Of a DNA stretch of 19,079 nt, positions 14,858 through 19,079 are shown piece by piece. Positions within the stretch are counted from its first letter, which is position 1; each line of letters begins with the position of its first letter. The position numbers and the translations under genes are program-made. The notes beneath the pieces are model-generated. The model was not told the DNA's origin. It saw only the letters and a program-made list of their open reading frames with translations, and made no database searches. Source of the DNA: an uncultured Sutterella sp. (GTDB lineage Bacteria > Pseudomonadota > Gammaproteobacteria > Burkholderiales > Burkholderiaceae_F); NCBI GenBank assembly GCA_937943605.1, contig CALEAW010000081.1, forward strand, positions 1 through 19,079, written 5' to 3'.

Positions 14858-14990
14858 CATCGGATAAATCAGAAAGTGGTGTTCGGATAAAATCAAAAGT
14901 GCTGTTTGGATAATATCGAAAGTCTAAGTTGGATAAAAATCAATGTTGAGTTCTGATAAAATCAGAAGTAGATTTCGATAAAATCAAAAA
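14858..14990 (+). repeat. Six tandem 23-bp repeats upstream of the DUF4143 ATPase gene
   Basis: The core (T/C)GGATAAAATC occurs at 14862, 14885, 14908, 14931, 14954 and 14976, spaced 23, 23, 23, 23 and 22 bases. The fuller unit is near TTCGGATAAAATCAAAAGTG with three to four variable bases. Copies differ by one to several bases: GGATAAATC, GGATAAAATC, GGATAATATC, GGATAAAAATC, TGATAAAATC and CGATAAAATC. The array ends about 70 bases before the ATG of the ATPase gene and lies on its 5' side. It has no long unique spacers, so it is not a CRISPR. It resembles iterons or a multi-site operator; the role is unknown. Confidence 0.85.
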
Positions 14991-15060
14991 AGATGAAAGA
15001 AAAGGGAATGGTTAAAAACATCCTTTGTAGACATCTATCATTTCAATCACAGGTTTTAAA

Positions 15061-16296
15061 ATGCCAATACCACAGGGATATTTGACCAGGACTATCGAGC
15101 CAGTCATCAAAGAAGTATCGGAGATCTTTAAAGTTGTATTGTTGACAGGTATTCGGCAATGTGGCAAAAGTACCTGTTTACAGCACCTGGCTAATGCTGA
15201 AGGCAAACGCCAAAGTCTGACAATGGACGATGCAATGCTTCGTTCGGATGCAGAATTAGCACCAGGTTTTTTTTTCAAACTGCATCCGACACCACTACTA
15301 ATTGATGAGATTCAACGTACACCAAAGCTCTTTTTGCAAATGAAGGCAGAGGTTGATGCAAAGTCTGAATTTGGTCAAATATGGGCGACGGGTTCGCAAA
15401 AATTTTCTCTGATGAAAGGCGTTTCAGAATCATTAGCGGGACGTCTTATTCCGTTAGAGCTTATGCCGTTAAGCATTTATGAACGCCAGGGTTTTGGTCT
15501 TGAACAAAAGCCCTATGTTCCAAGTATCAATCCGACGAACATCTTGCCGTCGGTTGATAAAGATCATATTTGGCAAACGATTTGGCAAGGCGCTTGGCCT
15601 GGTGTCATTAACGCCAGTCCAAGACAGCGCCGGTTTTTCTATGACGCGCTCATCAGCACGTATCTAGAAAGAGATATACAGCTGACTTCAGGCGTATCCA
15701 AAATTAATGAGTTTCGCATTTTTCTGCAAATGTTGGCCTCGTTAACTGGACAGGAACTACGAATAGGAGCGCTTGCAAACGCTGTTGGTGTATCAGAGCC
15801 AACCATTAAGGCTTGGCTTTCGACCGCGCAGGCTTCAGGCATCATCTATTACCTTCGGCCATACTTTTCGAACATTAACAAACAATTGGTCAAGTCGCCA
15901 AAAGTTTTCTTTACTGACACAGGGCTCGCGGCTTATCTATGTGGTTTGTCATCGCCTGATGCACTGTGTGCTTACAAGGATGCGGGTGCCTTTTTTGAAA
16001 CTTTTGTGATCACCGAGATTCTGAAAAGCTGGGTTCACAACGGAGAGCATGCAGATTTCTTCTTTTACCGTGATAGTCGCACGCGTGAAGAGATTGATTT
16101 GCTCATTCGGCATAATGGCACGCTGTATCCAGTCGAAATCAAGATGGGATCACATCCTGGCGCAGACGCTATCAAGCATTTCAAGGTGCTAAACAATCTT
16201 CCAGAGCCGATCGGACATGGCGCGGTGATTTGTACAACCGAATGCAACTATGGCTTATCAAACCATTGCACGGCACATTCTGTCTGGCGATTGTGA
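15061..16296 (+). CDS. AAA_14/DUF4143 ATPase, 411 aa
   Basis: The N-terminal P-loop domain has Walker A GIRQCGKST (30-38, K36) and Walker B LLIDEIQ (D82, E83), followed by the sensor-like IWATGSQKFSL. The middle holds TYLERDIQLTSGV and a helix-turn-helix-like ANAVGVSEPTIKAWLS. The C-terminal DUF4143 part has FFTDTGLAAYL, then FFETFVITEILKSW and EEIDLLIRHNGTLYPVEIK, a D-x(n)-ExK pattern of the PD-(D/E)XK nuclease fold. This is a common but functionally unresolved family of prokaryotic ATPases. The frame is complete with a normal C terminus (AHSVWRL). A nine-T run at 15267-15275 lies in frame. No clear Shine-Dalgarno precedes the ATG. The 23-bp tandem array directly upstream is the most likely regulatory element. 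Confidence 0.9.
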   Translation: MPIPQGYLTRTIEPVIKEVSEIFKVVLLTGIRQCGKSTCLQHLANAEGKRQSLTMDDAMLRSDAELAPGFFFKLHPTPLLIDEIQRTPKLFLQMKAEVDAKSEFGQIWATGSQKFSLMKGVSESLAGRLIPLELMPLSIYERQGFGLEQKPYVPSINPTNILPSVDKDHIWQTIWQGAWPGVINASPRQRRFFYDALISTYLERDIQLTSGVSKINEFRIFLQMLASLTGQELRIGALANAVGVSEPTIKAWLSTAQASGIIYYLRPYFSNINKQLVKSPKVFFTDTGLAAYLCGLSSPDALCAYKDAGAFFETFVITEILKSWVHNGEHADFFFYRDSRTREEIDLLIRHNGTLYPVEIKMGSHPGADAIKHFKVLNNLPEPIGHGAVICTTECNYGLSNHCTAHSVWRL

Positions 16297-16438
16297 GGAT
16301 AGATAGTGAACCTGAGGTTGCACATCAAAGAAGGCGGTAAACTTAAGCGTTTCTTTCAGGCTCGTTGGTGAATACGGTTCTAGAACGGGTCTTTTTGTTT
16401 TTCCAAAAGCTTCGCCCCATTTTTCATTGAGTCTCACC

Positions 16439-17548
16439 ATGCGTATCTCAAAAGTCTTTAGTCAATGTGTGTTAACCGGTGCTTGCCTGAGTTTATTTGG
16501 GAGCGTTATCCCGGTTGTGTCGATGGCTGGGCAAACGACGGATCAATCTGAGCAGACGACGAGCCAAGCCACTTCGAGCGTTGACTTAAAGGTTGATAGA
16601 TACATATTGACCATGGGCACTTTGGTGTCAGCTAAACTCTATGGCACAAGTCGTGACGAATTAGTGCGTTATGCCACCTTGCTTGAAGGTGAGCTCACAA
16701 AATATGACGACATGATGTCAGTGCATAAGCCTACTGCACTTAATGACGTGAATAGCCGTTCGGGACAGACCGTCGAAATTCCGAAGACGGTCGCTTTGAT
16801 GGTCAAAGAAGCATTTGCCATTGCGGATGAGACGAATGGTGCCTTTGAACCGATGATTGGTCCCGTAGTGAATCTTTGGAAGATTGGCTTTGGGGGTGAT
16901 CAGGTGCCGAGTGATGAAGCCATTGAGGAAGCTGTTCGACTCGTTGATCGTAACCGCGTTCGTTTGTGGGAAGACGGTGATCGTTGGTTTATGCGTATTG
17001 ATGCCGGGCAGAGTATCGATATGGGGGCTATTGCCAAAGGCTATATCGGAACCTTAGTGGCCGATGCTTTAAAAGACGCTGGCATGAAGCGTGGCCTTTT
17101 AGATTTAGGTGGCAACGTCGTAGCAATTGGAGATAACTTTGGCAAACCCTGGCGCATCGGGATTCAACACCCGATCAAAGACCGTGGCGGTTACTTTGGT
17201 GTAGTGAACGCTAAAGAAGTGAGTGTCGTGACCTCTGGTGCCTATGAGCGGTATTTTGAAAAAGACGGCAAGCGTTATGCCCATATTCTTGATCCTAAGA
17301 CAGGTCGTCCCGTTGAAACGGATATGGCTTCCGTGACGATTATCGATCCAAACGGTGCGCGAGCTGATGCACTTTGTACGGCCTTGTTTGGTATGGGGTG
17401 GGCGCGTGCGCAAACCTTCTTAAAAGCTCATAGTGAGATTAAGGCAGTGCTGATGCACGGTGATATGCAACGTGTTGCCATCACGGCGACTGCTCAGCCC
17501 ATTGTCACGATTGTGGATGAAAAGCTCAAGACGACGGTGATTGAGTGA
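16439..17548 (+). CDS. apbE: ApbE-type FAD:protein FMN transferase, exported, 369 aa
   Basis: The start is placed at ATG 16439 rather than the upstream in-frame TTG 16427 because it yields a clean signal peptide: MRISK, a hydrophobic core to about residue 28, then VSMA before GQTT. A Cys at 16 (TGAC) is not a good lipobox, so a soluble periplasmic protein is favoured over a lipoprotein. ApbE features include YILTMGTLVSAKLYG, then NDVNSRSG, GAFEPMIGPVVNLWKIG, SIDMGAIAKGYIG (about 192-204), LLDLGGNVVAIG, HILDPKTGRP and RADALCTALFGMG. The family transfers FMN from FAD to a Thr of target proteins, with Mg2+. No flavinylated target is visible nearby. A hairpin follows the gene. Confidence 0.92.
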   Translation: MRISKVFSQCVLTGACLSLFGSVIPVVSMAGQTTDQSEQTTSQATSSVDLKVDRYILTMGTLVSAKLYGTSRDELVRYATLLEGELTKYDDMMSVHKPTALNDVNSRSGQTVEIPKTVALMVKEAFAIADETNGAFEPMIGPVVNLWKIGFGGDQVPSDEAIEEAVRLVDRNRVRLWEDGDRWFMRIDAGQSIDMGAIAKGYIGTLVADALKDAGMKRGLLDLGGNVVAIGDNFGKPWRIGIQHPIKDRGGYFGVVNAKEVSVVTSGAYERYFEKDGKRYAHILDPKTGRPVETDMASVTIIDPNGARADALCTALFGMGWARAQTFLKAHSEIKAVLMHGDMQRVAITATAQPIVTIVDEKLKTTVIE

Positions 17549-17567
17549 GGTTTGTATGTCGAAGTTA

Positions 17568-17598
17568 CCTAATTACGATTTAGTAAATCGTGATTAGG
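17568..17598 (+). terminator. Long hairpin after apbE
   Basis: CCTAATTACGATTT (17568-17581) pairs with AAATCGTGATTAGG (17585-17598) across a three-base loop, 14 pairs with one G-U. It starts 20 bases after the apbE stop. Only a short TCTTTAGG follows, so the U-tract is weak. It may be a bidirectional terminator or an mRNA 3'-end stabiliser. Confidence 0.55.
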
Positions 17599-17733
17599 TC
17601 TTTAGGGCCTTTGAGCGAACAATCAGCGGTACGAAAGCCTAGGAAACTAGGTAAGTTCATGGCTTTATCGTAATTTATAAATAAGTATAAAAAAATTCTT
17701 TATATTCGCTTATAGATGTCAAAAGAGGCTTCT

Positions 17734-18837
17734 ATGGATTCGGTTTTAAACCCATTTGCTCCTTGGACAGGGCAACGTCCGCCTGAATTTGCTGGCCGAA
17801 CTAAACTGATTGATGAAAGTGTTTTGGCAATGCGACGTGCGTTGGCTGGAAGACCTTTTCGTTCAATTATGTTCTTGGGTTTGCGTGGGACTGGAAAAAC
17901 GGTTCTATTGAACGAGTTAGGCAAAAAGGCAAAAGAGTTGGGTTTTCTTGTTAGCCGTCTTGAAGCGCCAGAAGATGCTGATTTGGCCAAACTTCTTTAT
18001 CCAGAAATGAAAAAAATCATGCGTTCTCTTTCAACAGTTGAGCGCACGAAGGCTCTTGCTATTCGCACTCTTGGCGTTTTGCGGAATTTTGCCTCTATTT
18101 TCAAGATCGAAGTTTCTGGTGTTGATTTAGGAATAGAGCCTACACCTGGCGTGGCTGATACCGGTTACCTTCAGACCGATCTTCCTGATTTATTCGAAAA
18201 TATCGGTGAAGCTTCTCAAATGGCTTCCAAAGGGTGGGCGATTTTTCTTGATGAGGCGCAGTATTTGACGCAGTCTGATCTTTCGGCGTTGATTGTGTCT
18301 ATGCACCGTATATCGCAATTAGGTTACCCAGTGATTTTTATTGGTGCGGGATTGCCTTTGCTAGCGGGATTGGCTAGTGAGGCAAAATCCTATGCTGAAA
18401 GACTTTTCATGTTCTACAACGTTGGTGCGCTAGATCCGAAAGCAACGGCTGAGGCCATAGAGTAACCCTTGAACGAAGCGGACGTCAAAATTCTTCCAGA
18501 CGCTTTGAACAAATTTGTGGAAGGAACGCAAGGTTATCCTTTTTATCTGCAGCAATGGGCGGCTTGTGCGTGGGATGTTGCGGCTAGTTCTCCCATTTCT
18601 ATTGCTGACGTTTCGGTTGCGTCTAGTGAAGCCGTTCGGATTTTAGACGAGGGCTTCTTTCGAGTACGATTAAATCGCATGACAAAGGGCGAATTGGAAT
18701 ACTGTAGTGCTATTGCGTCGTTAGGAGAGAAGGGTACGATTCGTAGGTTTGGGCAGATAGGTGACATTTCTAAGAAGCATATGGTGCTACCTCAATATTG
18801 TGCAGGAGAATCAATCCTTCATAGCACGCTAAGTTAG
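17734..18837 (+). pseudogene. AAA_16-like ATPase gene, broken by an in-frame stop and degraded 3' end
   Basis: The start is put at ATG 17734, where AAGAGG lies five to six bases upstream and the product begins MDSVLNPFAPWTGQRPPEFA as in relatives; ATG 17716 is an alternative. Walker A is GLRGTGKT (49-56) and Walker B is WAIFLDEAQYL. The frame stops at TAA 18463-18465, then continues open as NEADVKILPDALNKFVEGTQ, YPFYLQQWAACAWDVA and LDEGFFRVRLNRMTKGELEY, the normal continuation of this family. A CAA-to-TAA change (Gln to stop) explains the break. After about 18780 the frame leaves the family pattern and ends at 18837, so the usual C-terminal winged-helix part is lost or frameshifted. The AT-rich upstream region (17650-17715) could hold a promoter. 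Confidence 0.75.
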
Positions 18838-18932
18838 CCGCATTATGCAGGACACGATTGGAAAAAGAATGTCAAGCTGTGAATGAAAAAGCTATCCGAA
18901 AAGAGCTAGCATCTGAAATCGTAACTATGCAA

Positions 18933-19046
18933 ATACACGTACTAATTACCTAAATTAGTGTCTTACTAATCAAATTAGCGTAGTTGGTGTCTCTTTGTCT
19001 GGTTGGTCCTGAGGCTTTATAATCGTACGCTCCCTATACACGTACT
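18933..19046. repeat. Short direct repeats and inverted repeats near the window end
   Basis: ATACACGTACT occurs at 18933-18943 and again at 19036-19046. Between them ACTAATT (18941-18947) pairs with AATTAGT (18953-18959), and CTAAT (18966-18970) with ATTAG (18974-18978). No gene is visible in 18838-19079. The repeats could be sites for a DNA-binding protein or the debris of an insertion; evidence for any role is weak. Confidence 0.35.
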
Positions 19047-19079
19047 TTTACAATTTGGCTTCTCAACAAGGTCAAAAAA

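Noticed and set aside
14858..14990. Tandem repeats as a CRISPR array
   Set aside because: The 23-base units are nearly contiguous and leave only a few variable bases between cores. There are no spacers of 25-40 bases and no cas genes.
16370..16400. Terminator at GTTCTAGAAC followed by a T-rich stretch
   Set aside because: The palindrome leaves almost no loop, and the stem is too short to support a terminator call.
16427..16438. TTG 16427 as the apbE start, and lipobox at Cys16
   Set aside because: ATG 16439 gives a cleaner signal peptide. TGAC lacks the Leu at -3 expected of a lipobox, so lipoprotein assignment is not supported.

Overview
The window reads as accessory DNA from a proteobacterium of moderate GC content. 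ApbE, an IS1111-type transposase and codon use look proteobacterial, and several hypothetical families are typical of gut-associated bacteria. Genus cannot be fixed from the sequence. All convincing genes are on the + strand except the IS110/IS1111-family transposase.

Positions 1-9676 hold a same-strand run of uncharacterised genes: the 3' end of an unknown gene, a frameshifted small ORF, a CpXC-like zinc-ribbon protein, a 53-codon coupled ORF, a C_GCAxxG_C_C-type protein, a large TPR protein, a 1068-residue fusion (beta-propeller-like, FGE-like and DUF4241-like parts), a small membrane protein and a frameshifted large conserved gene. No biochemical pathway links them. Families of this sort often occur in arrays of immunity-like or orphan genes near polymorphic toxin loci, but that is inference. 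Then come a Nim-like flavin split-barrel protein (9770-10270) and a Fic-family protein lacking the usual catalytic histidine (10408-11196).

The most striking part is 11278-14711. An OMEGA element consists of a predicted omega RNA with a 5' guide and an intact RuvC/HNH nuclease, IscB. Its right-end hairpin appears to be split by a complete IS110/IS1111-family element (about 12842-14691, transposase on the - strand, 12-bp subterminal inverted repeats). The two hairpin halves, 12823-12841 and 14692-14711, pair again when the insertion is removed. One predicted RNA-guided system therefore sits inside another, since IS110/IS1111 recombinases use bridge or seek RNAs. The long non-coding tail downstream of the transposase holds several strong hairpins, two of which contain 7-nt matches to the target.

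Next is a six-copy, 23-bp tandem repeat (about 14858-14990) directly upstream of an AAA_14/DUF4143 ATPase with a PD-(D/E)XK-like C terminus, then a secreted-type ApbE flavin transferase followed by a hairpin, and finally an AAA_16-like ATPase gene broken by an in-frame stop and a degraded 3' end. The last 240 bases hold short inverted and direct repeats but no gene.
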